Shown here piece by piece: positions 17,138 through 27,720 of a stretch of DNA of 62,315 bases. Position 1 is the first letter of the stretch, and each line of letters begins with the position of its first letter. The stretch comes from Rhodoferax sp. (lineage in GTDB: Bacteria > Pseudomonadota > Gammaproteobacteria > Burkholderiales > Burkholderiaceae_C). The notes below the pieces were generated by a model. That model saw only the letters and a program-made list of their open reading frames with translations, searched no databases and was not told the origin of the DNA. Location: positions 1 through 62,315 of the forward strand of contig JAUXOA010000047.1 in assembly GCA_030682475.1 (NCBI GenBank), given 5' to 3'. The translations under genes were made by a program, and so were the position numbers.

Positions 17138-18475
17138 TTAAAGCTCCATCGTTGTGACAGTTATCTGAACCAGCTCGCGTGGAATCAACGTGGAAACCGC
17201 CGCAATAACCTCGCGGACCGACTTTGTGACCCCTCCGCCACCGGCTGGCCCGTTGAGATACATGGCCTCCACCTCATTGGCCACCCGTTCGGCCTCTTTT
17301 CTGGTTGCGACGCGCATGGCCACTCGGGCCCGGACTTCGTAGGGCTCATAGCCGCAAGCCAAGGTTTGACCATGAATGGAATTCACCCCGATGAGCTCAT
17401 AGCGGCTATCCAGAGCATGGATGCCGGAACTCTCCAGGCGCTGCCGCAGCACGTCCAGGGCCAGCCGACCTCGCGCCTCAGCCCCGAGGCCAGCGTAGGA
17501 AATCTGTCCTTCTCCGATAAAGCCTTCACGGTATCCCACCGTCACCTTTAATGTGGCTGGGCGCTGATGACCCTTGGCACCTTCGATCCGTACCCGATCG
17601 GGCCCAACCTGGGTCAGCGTGACACCTGAGAAATCAGCGACGACATCCGGCTGCAGGTAACTGGCGGGATTTTCGATCTCATATAACAGTTGCGCTGTGC
17701 ATGTGGCGGTCGTGACGCAACCACCCGAACCTTCCACTTTGGTAATGATGGCACTCCCATCTGCCGACACTTCTGCCAGGGGAAAGCCGAGTCGGGCCAG
17801 GTCGGGCACATCGCGATAGCCTGGGTCAGCGAAATAGCCACCCGTAACCTGTCCCGCGCACTCAAGCAGATGCCCGACCACCGTGCCCTGCCCCATCTTC
17901 TGCCAATCCGACATCGACCAGCCGAACTCATGGATCAGGGGGGCGAGAAACAGGGCTGGATCGGCGACGCGTCCGGTGATGATCACATCCGCGCCCAGAC
18001 CCAGGGCTCTGACCAGAGCCTCGGCCCCGATGTAGGCATTTGCTGACAGCACCGAGTTCCCAAGAGACTGCAGCGGCGCGCCACTCTCGAGCAGGATCAA
18101 CTTGTCATCACGAATGCGCGACAACACGTCATCGCCTTGCACCACCGCCACCTTCAGGCGGTCCAATCCGAGCTCGCGCGCGATGTTGATGATTTCCTCT
18201 CCCGCCGCTTGCGGATTGGCCGCCCCCATGTTCGTGATGATCTTCACCCCCTTGGCGGCGCATGTCAGCAGCACCGCTTCCATGCGGTCCCGCAGCAGGG
18301 GATCAAAACCCAGACGGGCGTCCTTGCTCCGCTCCAACTGGGCCAGGGCGATCGTGCGTTCCGCCAGGCACTCGAACACCAAATAGTCCAGGTCGCCTTT
18401 TTCTGCCAGCTCGACGGCAGGGGGAATGCGGTCGCCCGAGTAGCCGGCGCCGGCGCCAATGCGGATGATTTTCAT
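17138..18475 (-). CDS. Acyclic terpene utilisation AtuA-family protein
   Basis: 445 aa from ATG 18475 (a GTG at 18490 is the alternative; neither has a strong ribosome site). AtuA proteins belong to degradation of branched terpenoid acids in Pseudomonas, but family members also occur with other carboxylate pathways. Landmarks: RIGAGAGYSGDRIPPAVELAEKG, CLAERTIALAQ, ITNMGAANPQAAGEEI, VIITGRVADPALFLAPLIHEF and GSGGCVTTATC. The enzymatic activity is not established. It forms an operon with the small ferredoxin-fold protein and a Bug receptor, with no acyl-CoA carboxylase genes nearby, so a terpene role is not implied by context. Confidence 0.85.
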   Translation of the reverse strand: MKIIRIGAGAGYSGDRIPPAVELAEKGDLDYLVFECLAERTIALAQLERSKDARLGFDPLLRDRMEAVLLTCAAKGVKIITNMGAANPQAAGEEIINIARELGLDRLKVAVVQGDDVLSRIRDDKLILLESGAPLQSLGNSVLSANAYIGAEALVRALGLGADVIITGRVADPALFLAPLIHEFGWSMSDWQKMGQGTVVGHLLECAGQVTGGYFADPGYRDVPDLARLGFPLAEVSADGSAIITKVEGSGGCVTTATCTAQLLYEIENPASYLQPDVVADFSGVTLTQVGPDRVRIEGAKGHQRPATLKVTVGYREGFIGEGQISYAGLGAEARGRLALDVLRQRLESSGIHALDSRYELIGVNSIHGQTLACGYEPYEVRARVAMRVATRKEAERVANEVEAMYLNGPAGGGGVTKSVREVIAAVSTLIPRELVQITVTTMEL

Positions 18476-18489
18476 CGAATGCTCTTTCA

Positions 18490-18692
18490 CAGGTCTCTAT
18501 TTCGAAGTACAACGCGACAAGGTCGCTCCAGACGAACTATGGCGCAAGCAAAGGCCGTCAACGGGGCGTAGTCGGAGAATATCTGATCTATGCAATTGCT
18601 GTGAAATGACTGCTCCTAAACATCAAACAGGACATTTGAATCTGGTCAAAAGGGGACATTACGACTTTGCGCTGTCATCTGCGTTTGCGGAC
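18490..18692. other. Intergenic region with possible IS21-like end remnant
   Basis: No gene is seen. Around 18624-18668 two GGACATT motifs occur in a context (AACAGGACATTTGAATCTGG, then GGTCAAAAGGGGACATTACG) that resembles the multiple internal end repeats of IS21-type elements. No transposase frame is present. This is weak pattern recognition, offered as a possible scar of the event that brought hipBA next to the catabolic operon. Confidence 0.3.
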
Positions 18693-18737
18693 TTGACAGG
18701 CGCCTGGAAGCTTGCTATATTGTCTGTAATCACGGAC
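18693..18737 (+). promoter_or_regulatory. hipBA promoter with overlapping operator candidate
   Basis: A -35 TTGACA (18693-18698), a 17-nt spacer and a -10 TATATT (18716-18721) make an almost perfect sigma-70 promoter. Immediately downstream, GTCTGT AATC ACGGAC (18722-18737) is an inverted repeat with one mismatch, placed where a HipB dimer would block transcription. Confidence 0.65.
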
Positions 18738-18768
18738 GCAACGGCTACCAAGGTCGTTGTTTGCAGAC

Positions 18769-19110
18769 ATGAAGCGAAACGAAACCCCCCTTATGCCCTC
18801 TGCCCGGGTCGATGAGGCCCGCGCCACGGGCGAAAAGCTGGCGCGCCTTCGCGTGGCCCGGCGCCTGCGCCAGTCGGATGCAGCTGCGCGTGCGGGTCTT
18901 GCGCGCTCCACGGCAGCGCTCATCGAAAAGGGCGATTTGGGTCGAACGCAAGCGCAAATCCTGCGCTACCTGGACGCCATCGCGCCAGGGGTGAGCCTGC
19001 TGTCCCTGCTACAGGGAGACGACCCGTCCTTGCAAATGTTGGCCGCTCGAGAGGCAACGCAACGCGTGCGGGCGCTCAGCAAGGCTGAGCTCGAAAAGCT
19101 GGATTTCTGA
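18769..19110 (+). CDS. hipB: HipB-like XRE-family antitoxin/autorepressor
   Basis: 113 aa. HipB binds HipA and represses the operon. Residues 18-70 form an XRE helix-turn-helix: LARLRVARRLRQSDAAARAG, LARSTAALIEKGDLG. Start chosen at ATG 18769 (MKRNETPL); a TTG at 18757 is also open. Its TGA stop overlaps the hipA ATG by one base, so the pair is coupled. The N-terminal extension of 15 residues is longer than in E. coli HipB. Confidence 0.82.
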   Translation: MKRNETPLMPSARVDEARATGEKLARLRVARRLRQSDAAARAGLARSTAALIEKGDLGRTQAQILRYLDAIAPGVSLLSLLQGDDPSLQMLAAREATQRVRALSKAELEKLDF

Positions 19111-20492
19111 TGGCCAAGCAAGAACGCGAACTCTACGTCTTTGCCAACATCGCCGAGAAAACCGGCAGTCGATTCGTGCCCGCAGGGCTACTGAGGCTCA
19201 CCGAAGACATAGGCGCCGGCGCGCGCAGCCGCGAGCTGGCTTCACGGTTTTCGTACGGAACAGGCTACCTCCAGCGGCCTGAGGCCATCGAGGTCGACCC
19301 GGTGAGCCTGCCCATCACGGACCGCGAGGCGGCCACCGGCAAGGAGTTCTTTCCGGTCAATGGCCTGGATGAGTTCGGCGGGATTCGCGATGCGGCGCCC
19401 GACGCCTGGGGGCGGCGAATCATCGAGGCACGTCGCAGAGCGCCTGCCAACAGCTTGGCCGAGGCCGATTACCTTCTCGAGGCCGGCGGCGACCGGGTCG
19501 GAGCGCTGGATATTCGAGTCGACCGCGCAAGCCCCGACGCCCCTTCGGCGAGCGACATGCACTCACTGGGCTACGTTCTGCAGGCCGCGGATGCGGTGGA
19601 CCAAGGCTTGCCGGTGCCTGCCAACCTGGTGGACTATCTTGGCGCCGGACCTTCTGCCGGCGGCGCTCGACCCAAGGCATCGGTGCGGGACGACAACGGC
19701 GCCTTGTGGTTGGCCAAGTTCCCCGCTCGGGGCGACACTTTCGATGTAGCACGGGCTGAATCCTGCACCCTGGAGCTGGCCCGGCGCTGCGGCTTGACCG
19801 TGCCGGAAGTGAAGTATCTGGACATCGGCGGGCGGCCCGTGATGCTCATTCGCCGGTTCGACCGCTACTGGGCTAGCGCAGGCCAGGCGCCTGCGCCAGG
19901 CACGGCGCTGTTTGAGAGCCGTCCCGGTGCGGGGCTCGCGGAAGGCAGGCTGCCGTTTGTCAGTGGCCTCACGCTGGTTGCCTGCAGCGAGTTCCAATCT
20001 CGCATCAAGGGCTATCACGACCTGGCGCACGCCATTCGCCAGTACGTGCACCCGCACGTCATACGCAAAGACTGCGAAGAGCTTTTCGCTCGGATGGTGT
20101 TCAACATCTTCGTGAGCAACGACGACGACCATCTGAGAAACCACGGGTTCGTACGTGCCCCGCATCTGGTCGGCTGGGTTCTCAGTCCGCTTTACGATGT
20201 GGTTCCGCGCCCGGGCGTCGCCTATGAGCGCATGCTGCACTTGGAGGTCGGCGCCCAGGGAAAGCTCGCCAGCCTGGACAACGCAATGACCCACTTTGCC
20301 GCCTTCACTCCCGAACGGGCCCGGGCGCTCGCCCTCATCCGGCAGGTCTGGGCAGAGGTGCGCCAGTGGAAGACGTGTTTTGAGGAGTTCGCGGCTAACG
20401 GTATGCTCATCGAGCAGCTCAGTCCCGCGTTCCGGGAGCTGGAACACATAGCCAGCTCTACGCTGGCTGCGGAGATTCGCAAACCGGACTGA
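19110..20492 (+). CDS. hipA: HipA-family serine/threonine kinase toxin
   Basis: 460 aa. HipA kinases phosphorylate glutamyl-tRNA synthetase (or other tRNA synthetases), stop translation and promote persistence. The glycine-rich loop GPSAGGARPKAS (about residues 180-191) and ATP lysine in LWLAKFPARGD are present. The catalytic loop is NIFVSNDDDHLRNHGF (about 331-346), and the metal-binding Asp is in LSPLYDVVPRPG. All key residues appear intact, so the toxin should be active. Its target is not deducible. A near-perfect 11-bp hairpin follows. Confidence 0.9.
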   Translation: MAKQERELYVFANIAEKTGSRFVPAGLLRLTEDIGAGARSRELASRFSYGTGYLQRPEAIEVDPVSLPITDREAATGKEFFPVNGLDEFGGIRDAAPDAWGRRIIEARRRAPANSLAEADYLLEAGGDRVGALDIRVDRASPDAPSASDMHSLGYVLQAADAVDQGLPVPANLVDYLGAGPSAGGARPKASVRDDNGALWLAKFPARGDTFDVARAESCTLELARRCGLTVPEVKYLDIGGRPVMLIRRFDRYWASAGQAPAPGTALFESRPGAGLAEGRLPFVSGLTLVACSEFQSRIKGYHDLAHAIRQYVHPHVIRKDCEELFARMVFNIFVSNDDDHLRNHGFVRAPHLVGWVLSPLYDVVPRPGVAYERMLHLEVGAQGKLASLDNAMTHFAAFTPERARALALIRQVWAEVRQWKTCFEEFAANGMLIEQLSPAFRELEHIASSTLAAEIRKPD

Positions 20493-20531
20493 AACCGATG
20501 CGTGCGGTTCGCGCATCGCAAGGGCGCTCTG

Positions 20532-20558
20532 TGCGCACCAGCGCTGGGCTGGTGCGCA
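20532..20558 (+). terminator. Strong hairpin after hipBA
   Basis: TGCGCACCAGC (20532-20542) pairs perfectly with GCTGGTGCGCA (20548-20558) around a 5-nt loop, 39 nt past the hipA stop. There is no T tract, so it may be a terminator needing other factors or an mRNA 3' stabiliser. Confidence 0.5.
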
Positions 20559-20750
20559 GGGAGTCCGTGAAAAAATTGGAAGGCTCAGGGCGACTGTTAC
20601 GGAACTGGGGCCAACAGCGTAGTAAAACCCATCTTGCATCACGGGGTTGAGGGGCCTTACCCGTTTTCAGTCTTCTTGCGTTATTCGAGTTCCACGAGCG
20701 AGTGACCGCTCTTGGTCGCAGGAGCAGTCGACAACCAACAGGTCGAAACG
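20559..20750. other. Gene-free region between hipA and xth
   Basis: The sequence contains no open frame with family resemblance and no clear repeat. It separates the hipBA module from the convergent xth gene. Confidence 0.4.
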
Positions 20751-21548
20751 CTACCACGCGTACTCGATAGTCAACGGGGCGTGATCCGAGAACTTCTCAT
20801 CTTTGTAGATGGCCTCAGAGCGCGCCAAGGCAGCCAGCGCCGGTGTCGCCAAATGGTAGTCCAGGCGCCAGCCCACGTTCTTGGCGTAGGCCTGGCCGCG
20901 ATTGCTCCACCAGGTGTAGGCGGCGTCGGTGGCACTGGGTTGCAGTTGCCGGTAGACGTCCACCAGGCCGGCCTCATTCAACAACCGCGTCATCCAGGCC
21001 CGCTCTTCAGGTAAAAAGCCGGAGTTCTTGCGGTTGCCCTTCCAGTTTTTCAAGTCAATTTCCTGGTGTGCGATGTTCACGTCGCCGCACAGGATGAACT
21101 CACGCCCGGCTTTGAGCAGCCCCAGGTGCGGATAGAACTCTTCCAGAAAACGAAACTTGGCTTGCTGACGCTCCTCGCCGGAGGAACCACTGGGAAAGTA
21201 ACAACTGATGATGGACCGTTTGGCGCTGGCAGTGTCAAAGCGCAGTTCCACATAACGGCCCTCCGTATCAAATTCGGATGAGCCATGGCCCACAATGACA
21301 TCACTGGGCTCGTGCCGGGTGTAGACGCCGACGCCGGAATAACCTTTCTTCTCTGCAAAGTGAAAGTAACCGCGCAGGCCAGCCAGCTCCTCAAAGCGGC
21401 CCTGCACATCAACTGCCTGCGCCTTGACTTCCTGCACGCAAATACAATCGGGCCTGACCTTGGTCAGCCAGGCTTCGAGACCTTTGGTTGTGGCGGAACG
21501 GATGCCGTTGAGGTTGAGGCTGGTTAATTTAAACAAGGAATTTCCCAT
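20751..21548 (-). CDS. xth: Exodeoxyribonuclease III (AP endonuclease, xthA/exoA family)
   Basis: 265 aa. Cuts DNA at abasic sites and degrades 3' ends in base-excision repair. Catalytic motifs: SLNLNGIRSA, CVQEVKAQ (metal Glu), LCGDVNIAH (Asp/Asn), VGWRLDYHLAT and FSDHAPLTIEY (catalytic His). The only Met before the conserved start is at 21548, overlapping the pyrE ATG on the other strand within a single CATG; upstream on the minus strand there is no Shine-Dalgarno. Longer frames run to 21677 but cross the pyrE coding region. Confidence 0.92.
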   Translation of the reverse strand: MGNSLFKLTSLNLNGIRSATTKGLEAWLTKVRPDCICVQEVKAQAVDVQGRFEELAGLRGYFHFAEKKGYSGVGVYTRHEPSDVIVGHGSSEFDTEGRYVELRFDTASAKRSIISCYFPSGSSGEERQQAKFRFLEEFYPHLGLLKAGREFILCGDVNIAHQEIDLKNWKGNRKNSGFLPEERAWMTRLLNEAGLVDVYRQLQPSATDAAYTWWSNRGQAYAKNVGWRLDYHLATPALAALARSEAIYKDEKFSDHAPLTIEYAW

Positions 21549-22257
21549 GTCAGAGAGTGTCGCAACAAAAACGGGGCCAGTCTCGTCGCCAGATACGCTG
21601 GCGCAGGATTTTGTGCAGTTTGTGCTCGATTGTGGCGTGCTGCGCTTTGGTGAATTTAAAACCAAGGCGGGGCGCATGAGTCCCTACTTTTTCAATGCCG
21701 GCCGGTTTGACGATGGTGCCAAGCTGGGGCGGTTGGCGCAATTTTATGCGCAGCGCCTGCTTGCCAGTGGTATGGAGTTCGACATGATTTTCGGCCCGGC
21801 CTACAAGGGCATTCCGCTCGGCGCGGCGCTGGCGATTGAGCTCGCCCGCCTGGGGCGCAACGTGCCTTTTGCCTACAACCGCAAGGAAGCCAAAGACCAC
21901 GGCGAGGGCGGCACCCTGGTGGGAGCCCCGTTGCGCGGGCGGGTGCTGATTGTCGACGACGTGATGTCGGCCGGCACCGCAGCCCGCGAATCGATTGCCC
22001 TCATCCGCGCCGCCGGTGCGACCGCGCACGCGGTCGTCATCGCCCTGGACCGGCAGGAAAAAGCCACCGAAAACGGTGTCGATGTTGCGCACAGTGCCGT
22101 CCAGTATGTTCAAAAACAGCTCGGACTGCAGGTTTGCGCGATTGCGAAGCTGGCTGATTTAATGCACTATCTCGATCGGCACAGCGCAGAAGGATTGGTC
22201 GCCGACCGGCAGCGCGTTTTGGCCTACCGGCAACGCTATGGCGTAGAAGAAAGTTAA
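21547..22257 (+). CDS. pyrE: Orotate phosphoribosyltransferase
   Basis: 236 aa. Transfers the ribose-5-phosphate of PRPP to orotate to give OMP in pyrimidine synthesis. The PRPP motif is VLIVDDVMSAGTAARESIALI (shown in part) and the substrate region is FNAGRFDDGAKL, KGIPLGAALAIEL, YNRKEAKDHGEGG. ATG 21547 follows AAGGAA with good spacing; an open frame upstream to 21424 overlaps xth and is not needed. The N-terminus has a 15-residue polar extension. The next gene (DUF4124) begins 2 nt after its stop. Confidence 0.94.
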   Translation: MSESVATKTGPVSSPDTLAQDFVQFVLDCGVLRFGEFKTKAGRMSPYFFNAGRFDDGAKLGRLAQFYAQRLLASGMEFDMIFGPAYKGIPLGAALAIELARLGRNVPFAYNRKEAKDHGEGGTLVGAPLRGRVLIVDDVMSAGTAARESIALIRAAGATAHAVVIALDRQEKATENGVDVAHSAVQYVQKQLGLQVCAIAKLADLMHYLDRHSAEGLVADRQRVLAYRQRYGVEES

Positions 22258-22259
22258 CC

Positions 22260-22970
22260 ATGTTCAGATCGACGGGATGGGCTTTGCAGCAGGTGTTCAC
22301 GGGAATCACCCAGGGGATATTGCTGACGGGACTGTCAAGCCTGACATCGACGCAGGCGCAGCAGCCTGCGACGCAAGGGTCGCAGGGCATCTACACCTGC
22401 ATCGATGCCAAGGGTCGCAAGCTGACATCTGACCGACCCATTGCCGAGTGCACCGACCGCGAACAAAAGGTGCTCAACCCCAGCGGCACGGTGAAGGCCA
22501 AGGTGGGCCCCACCCTGACCGCACAGGAACGCACTGAGCTGGAAACCAAAGAGAAAGCAGAACAGGAAGAGCAGGCCCGCGTCAACGAAGAAAAACGGCG
22601 GGAGCGGGCGCTGCTGATCCGCTACCCCAACAAGGCTGTGCACGACAAGGAACGTGCCGCGGCACTGGCCCAGATCGGGGTGGTGAGGCAGGCGGCTGTG
22701 AACCGGGTTGAAGAATTGCTGCGCCAGCGGACTGCCATCTTTGGGGAGATGGAGTTTTACAAAAAAGACCCGAGCAAAGCCCCGCCATCGGTACGCAGCC
22801 AGGTGGACGAGGTGACCCAAAGCCTGGCTATTCAGTCGCGATTCATTGCCGATCAGGACATCGAACTCAAACGCGTCAATGCACGCTTTGACGAAGAACT
22901 GTTGCGCCTGAAGCGGCTTTGGGCGCTACAGTCACCCACGCCCCCAGCAGCTGCTGGCAAAACGCGCTGA
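22260..22970 (+). CDS. DUF4124 domain-containing exported protein with coiled coil
   Basis: 236 aa, function unknown. An N-terminal hydrophobic segment ending near ...TSTQAQQP is a signal peptide. The DUF4124 core follows: GIYTCIDAKGRKLTSDRPIAEC, with two Cys that may form a disulfide (given only to 20 residues elsewhere). Residues 90-125 are highly charged (ERTELETKEKAEQEEQARVN), predicting a coiled coil, and residues 140-220 are helical. Such proteins are common in beta- and gammaproteobacterial periplasm. Likely co-transcribed with pyrE. No catalytic motif. Confidence 0.8.
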   Translation: MFRSTGWALQQVFTGITQGILLTGLSSLTSTQAQQPATQGSQGIYTCIDAKGRKLTSDRPIAECTDREQKVLNPSGTVKAKVGPTLTAQERTELETKEKAEQEEQARVNEEKRRERALLIRYPNKAVHDKERAAALAQIGVVRQAAVNRVEELLRQRTAIFGEMEFYKKDPSKAPPSVRSQVDEVTQSLAIQSRFIADQDIELKRVNARFDEELLRLKRLWALQSPTPPAAAGKTR

Positions 22971-23000
22971 CGCTCAAGGTTTGGCTTGCTTCAGGCGGGT

Positions 23001-24566
23001 TCAGCCCAGTTTTTTGCGCAGCAGCTCGCCCACCTGTTGCGGGTTCGCCTTGCCCTGGCTGCCCTTCATGATCTGGCCGACCAAGGCGTTGAGCGCCTTG
23101 CCATTGCCCGCTTTGTATTCCTCGACGTTTTTCGGATTGGCAGCCAGCACGGCATCCACGATTTTTTCCAACGCACCGGGGTCGTTCATTTGTTTGAGGC
23201 CGTCGGATTCGATGATTTGGTCGACTTGATCCAACGCAGCCTGCCAGTCAGAGTTGGAAGCCCCGCCCATTCTGTTTGTTATTTTCTCCAGTAGCCAAAG
23301 TTTGTCAAATACTTGCTTGCCGGCATTGTTGGAGATGGTGCCATCGGAAATTCTACTGATAAGTCCCGCAAGATAAAGCGCGCCAACCGGGCACGAATCA
23401 ATGTCGATCTCGCCCGCATTGAGCCGCCGCGAAACTTCACCCATGATCCAGTTGCTCGCCAGCTTGGGCTGGCCGCAGGCTTTGACAGTGGCTTCAAAAT
23501 AAGCCGCCATCGCACGACTCTGGGTCAATGCATTCGCGTCATAGTCGGAGAGACCATAGTCGGCTACAAAACGTCGCGCCATCACCCGCGGCAATTCCGT
23601 CATCTCGGAGCGCACGCGCTCTATCCATTCATCGCTAATCACCAGCGGCGGCAAATCCGGGTCGGGGAAATAACGGTAATCGGCCGCATCTTCTTTGGTG
23701 CGCATGGCACGGGTCTCGCCGGTGTCCGGGTTGAACAGCACCGTGGCCTGCTGAATGGCGTGACCCTCTTCAATCTGCTCAATTTGCCAGCGCACTTCAT
23801 AGTCCATGGCCTGTTGCATGAACTTGAAACTGTTCAAGTTTTTGATCTCGCGGCGCGTGCCCAGCGGCGCGCCGGGCTTGCGCACCGACACATTGGCGTC
23901 ACAGCGGAAGCTGCCCTCCTGCATGTTGCCGTCGCAAATGCCGATCCAGGTCACGATTTTGTGCAGTTCTTTGGCGTAGGCCACGGCCTCGGCGCTGGAA
24001 CGCATATCGGGCTCGGTCACGATCTCCAGCAAAGGCGTACCAGCACGGTTCAGGTCAATACCGGTTTGACCGACAAAGTCTTCATGCAGCGACTTGCCGG
24101 CGTCTTCTTCCAGATGGGCGCGCACCAGGCGTACCGATTTTTTCTCATCGCCAAGATAGAACTCGACCGCACCGCCCTGCACCACCGGAATCTCGAACTG
24201 GCTGATCTGGTAGCCCTTGGGCAGGTCGGGGTAAAAATAATTCTTGCGCGCAAAGATGCTGCGCGACTCAATGTGGGCACCAACGGCCAGGCCGAACTGG
24301 ATGGCGCGCTCCACCGCACCTTTGTTCATCACTGGCAAGGTACCAGGCAGGGCCAGGTCCACGGCGCAGGCCTGGGTGTTGGGCTCGGCCCCAAAAGCGG
24401 TGGCCGCGCGACTGAAAATCTTGGACTGCGTGGTCAGTTGGGTGTGGGTCTCGAAGCCAATGACGACTTCATAACCCCGCACCAACAAGGACATATCGAC
24501 CTGGCGGTCGTCTTTGAAGTCGGTTGCGGAAGGGGTTGTCTCAGTGGTTTGTACAGAGGTGTTCAT
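23001..24566 (-). CDS. gatB: Asp-tRNA(Asn)/Glu-tRNA(Gln) amidotransferase subunit B
   Basis: 521 aa. GatB binds the misacylated tRNA and activates its side chain for transamidation with ammonia from GatA. Landmarks: [66 protein letters not shown], and a C-terminal Yqey-like domain ending [24 protein letters not shown] 24566 is preferred over TTG 24572 because GGAGG lies ten bases upstream. It begins 2 nt after the gatA stop. Confidence 0.96.
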   Translation of the reverse strand: MNTSVQTTETTPSATDFKDDRQVDMSLLVRGYEVVIGFETHTQLTTQSKIFSRAATAFGAEPNTQACAVDLALPGTLPVMNKGAVERAIQFGLAVGAHIESRSIFARKNYFYPDLPKGYQISQFEIPVVQGGAVEFYLGDEKKSVRLVRAHLEEDAGKSLHEDFVGQTGIDLNRAGTPLLEIVTEPDMRSSAEAVAYAKELHKIVTWIGICDGNMQEGSFRCDANVSVRKPGAPLGTRREIKNLNSFKFMQQAMDYEVRWQIEQIEEGHAIQQATVLFNPDTGETRAMRTKEDAADYRYFPDPDLPPLVISDEWIERVRSEMTELPRVMARRFVADYGLSDYDANALTQSRAMAAYFEATVKACGQPKLASNWIMGEVSRRLNAGEIDIDSCPVGALYLAGLISRISDGTISNNAGKQVFDKLWLLEKITNRMGGASNSDWQAALDQVDQIIESDGLKQMNDPGALEKIVDAVLAANPKNVEEYKAGNGKALNALVGQIMKGSQGKANPQQVGELLRKKLG

Positions 24567-24568
24567 AT

Positions 24569-26101
24569 TCAAAGGCCCTCCGCTAAGGTTGGAGGTTTAC
24601 GCGAATGAAAATCCGTCGCCTGTTGCAAGCGATGCGCCATGTTGAGTAATTTTGCCTCTGAAAAGTAGTTGCCAATCAGTTGCAAACCCACCGGCATGCC
24701 GCCTTCGCCAAAACCGGCTGGCACGCTCATGCCCGGCAAACCCGCCAGAGAAGCAGGCAAGGTGAAAATGTCCGCCAGGTAGTTGGCGACAGGGTCATCC
24801 GATTTTTCACCCAGCTTCCAGGCCACGGTGGGAGCCACCGGCCCGGCAATCACGTCGCACTGTTTGAACGCCTGCTGGAAGTCGTCGGCAATCATGCGCC
24901 GGATTTTTTGCGCCTGCAGGTAGTAGGCGTCGTAATAGCCATGCGACAGCACGTAAGCGCCAATCATGATGCGGCGTTTGACTTCATCACCAAACCCCTC
25001 GGCACGGGTCTTTTTGTACATATCGGTCAAATCGGTGTACTGCTGCGCACGGTGACCAAACTTGACGCCGTCAAAACGGCTCAGGTTGCTGGAAGCCTCG
25101 GCCGGGGCGATGATGTAATAAACCGGAATCGACAGCTCGGTGCGGGGCAGCGAAATGGGCACCAGCTTGGCGCCGAGTTTTTCGTATTCCTTCAAGGCGC
25201 TTTCGATTGCCAACTGAACGCTTATATCAACACCCTCGCTTCGCTGAGCGGGCATTTCGGGAAACCATTCTGTCTGAACGCCACTACCCCACCACTCAAG
25301 GGGCACACCAATGCGCAGACCTTTGATCGAATCGTTGAGGCGAAGGCTAAAGTCTTCAGCTGGCACATCCAGCGAGGTCGAGTCGCGATCCAGGTCGGGG
25401 CCGCACATGGCCGAGAGCAGCAAAGCGCAGTCTTGCGCGCTGCGCGCCATGGGGCCGGCCTGGTCGAGGCTGGAGGCGAAAGCCACCATACCGTAGCGGG
25501 AGGCGCGCCCATAAGTGGGCTTGATGCCGGTGATGCCGCAAAACGAGGCCGGCTGGCGAATCGAACCGCCGGTATCAGTGCCCGTGGCAGCAGGTGCCAA
25601 ACGGGCCGCGACTGCCGCCGCGCTGCCCCCGGAAGAACCGCCAGGTGTGCATGTAAGGTTCCACGGATTTTTGACATTGCCAAAGGCCGAGTTCTCGTTG
25701 GCCGAGCCCATGGCGAATTCGTCGCAATTGAGCTTGCCCAGGGTCACCACGCCCTGTTCGGCCAGCTTGGCCACCACCGTGGCGTCAAAGGGTGAGCGAT
25801 AGCCGGCCAGCATTCTGGAGCCCGCTGTGGAGACGAAATCGCGGGTGACAAAAATATCCTTGTGCGCCACCGGAATGCCCTCCAGTGCGTTCGCCGTGCC
25901 CTTGGCCAAACGTGCGTCGGCGGCGCGCGCCTGCGTCAGCGTCACTTCTTCGTTGATGTCGAGAAAGGCACCCAGCGAGGCGTGGGTTTTGGCGCGGGCC
26001 AGAAAGTGCTGTGCGGTCTCGACCGCAGAGACTTCGCGCTCGCGCAGCCGGATGGCCAACTGGGCCACAGTGAGGTCATGGAGTTCAGAGGTATTGGTCA
26101 T
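24569..26101 (-). CDS. gatA: Asp-tRNA(Asn)/Glu-tRNA(Gln) amidotransferase subunit A
   Basis: 510 aa. GatA is the amidase that releases ammonia from glutamine and feeds it to GatB. The amidase signature is intact: [12 protein letters not shown] carries the catalytic Lys, and [20 protein letters not shown] and [14 protein letters not shown] contain the cis-Ser and nucleophilic Ser. Unusually, the stretch before ATG 26101 reads ACAAAAAAT with no Shine-Dalgarno, because a hairpin repeat fills the gatC-gatA gap. Translation may rely on coupling or on the unstructured A-rich leader. Confidence 0.96.
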   Translation of the reverse strand: MTNTSELHDLTVAQLAIRLREREVSAVETAQHFLARAKTHASLGAFLDINEEVTLTQARAADARLAKGTANALEGIPVAHKDIFVTRDFVSTAGSRMLAGYRSPFDATVVAKLAEQGVVTLGKLNCDEFAMGSANENSAFGNVKNPWNLTCTPGGSSGGSAAAVAARLAPAATGTDTGGSIRQPASFCGITGIKPTYGRASRYGMVAFASSLDQAGPMARSAQDCALLLSAMCGPDLDRDSTSLDVPAEDFSLRLNDSIKGLRIGVPLEWWGSGVQTEWFPEMPAQRSEGVDISVQLAIESALKEYEKLGAKLVPISLPRTELSIPVYYIIAPAEASSNLSRFDGVKFGHRAQQYTDLTDMYKKTRAEGFGDEVKRRIMIGAYVLSHGYYDAYYLQAQKIRRMIADDFQQAFKQCDVIAGPVAPTVAWKLGEKSDDPVANYLADIFTLPASLAGLPGMSVPAGFGEGGMPVGLQLIGNYFSEAKLLNMAHRLQQATDFHSRKPPTLAEGL

Positions 26102-26108
26102 ATTTTTT

Positions 26109-26161
26109 GTGGGACAGACCGCAGCTACGCGCAGCGAGCAAGCTCTGTCCTCAACTGATTA
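26109..26161. repeat. GGACAG/CTGTCC hairpin repeat, copy B (gatC-gatA junction)
   Basis: GGGACAGA (26111-26118) and TCTGTCC (26144-26150) form the outer stem. The right edge CAACTGATTA includes the gatC stop codon (TAA on the minus strand, 26159-26161), and the left edge ends about 8 nt before the gatA ATG. Same family as 4451-4505 and 57503-57554. Confidence 0.75.
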
Positions 26162-26461
26162 ATTCTCGATCACCTTGGGCACCAGAAAAAGCCCATGCTC
26201 AACGGCCGGGGCATTGCGCTGATTAGCCTCCCGGTTGTCGGGCTCGCTTACCCGGTCCTCACGCAAGCGCAAAGCAATATCCTGGACAGTGGCCACCGGA
26301 TGCGCCAGTGGCAGGGTGCCGGTGGTGTCAACCGCGCGCATTTTTTCGACCAGGTCGAAAAAGCCATTGATTTGCGTCAGCATGCGCTCGGCCTCGATCG
26401 GCTTGAGTTCCAGTCGGGCCAGGTTGGCAATGCGGGCGATGTCAGCGGAAGTCAGGGACAT
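26159..26461 (-). CDS. gatC: Asp-tRNA(Asn)/Glu-tRNA(Gln) amidotransferase subunit C
   Basis: 100 aa. GatC is a small stabilising belt around GatA and GatB. It shows [34 protein letters not shown] and [20 protein letters not shown] followed by [17 protein letters not shown], the conserved C-terminus. The stop codon is supplied at the edge of a hairpin repeat; only one residue (N) separates VIE from it, so the usual C-terminus seems complete. First gene of gatC-gatA-gatB, divergent from mreB. Confidence 0.95.
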   Translation of the reverse strand: MSLTSADIARIANLARLELKPIEAERMLTQINGFFDLVEKMRAVDTTGTLPLAHPVATVQDIALRLREDRVSEPDNREANQRNAPAVEHGLFLVPKVIEN

Positions 26462-27706
<1,245 letters not shown>

Positions 27707-27720
27707 TTTCAGGTGCAGCG

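Noticed and set aside
18722..18737. LexA box at the hipBA promoter
   Set aside because: The repeat is GTCTGT/ACGGAC and does not fit CTGT-N8-ACAG; a HipB operator is a better reading.
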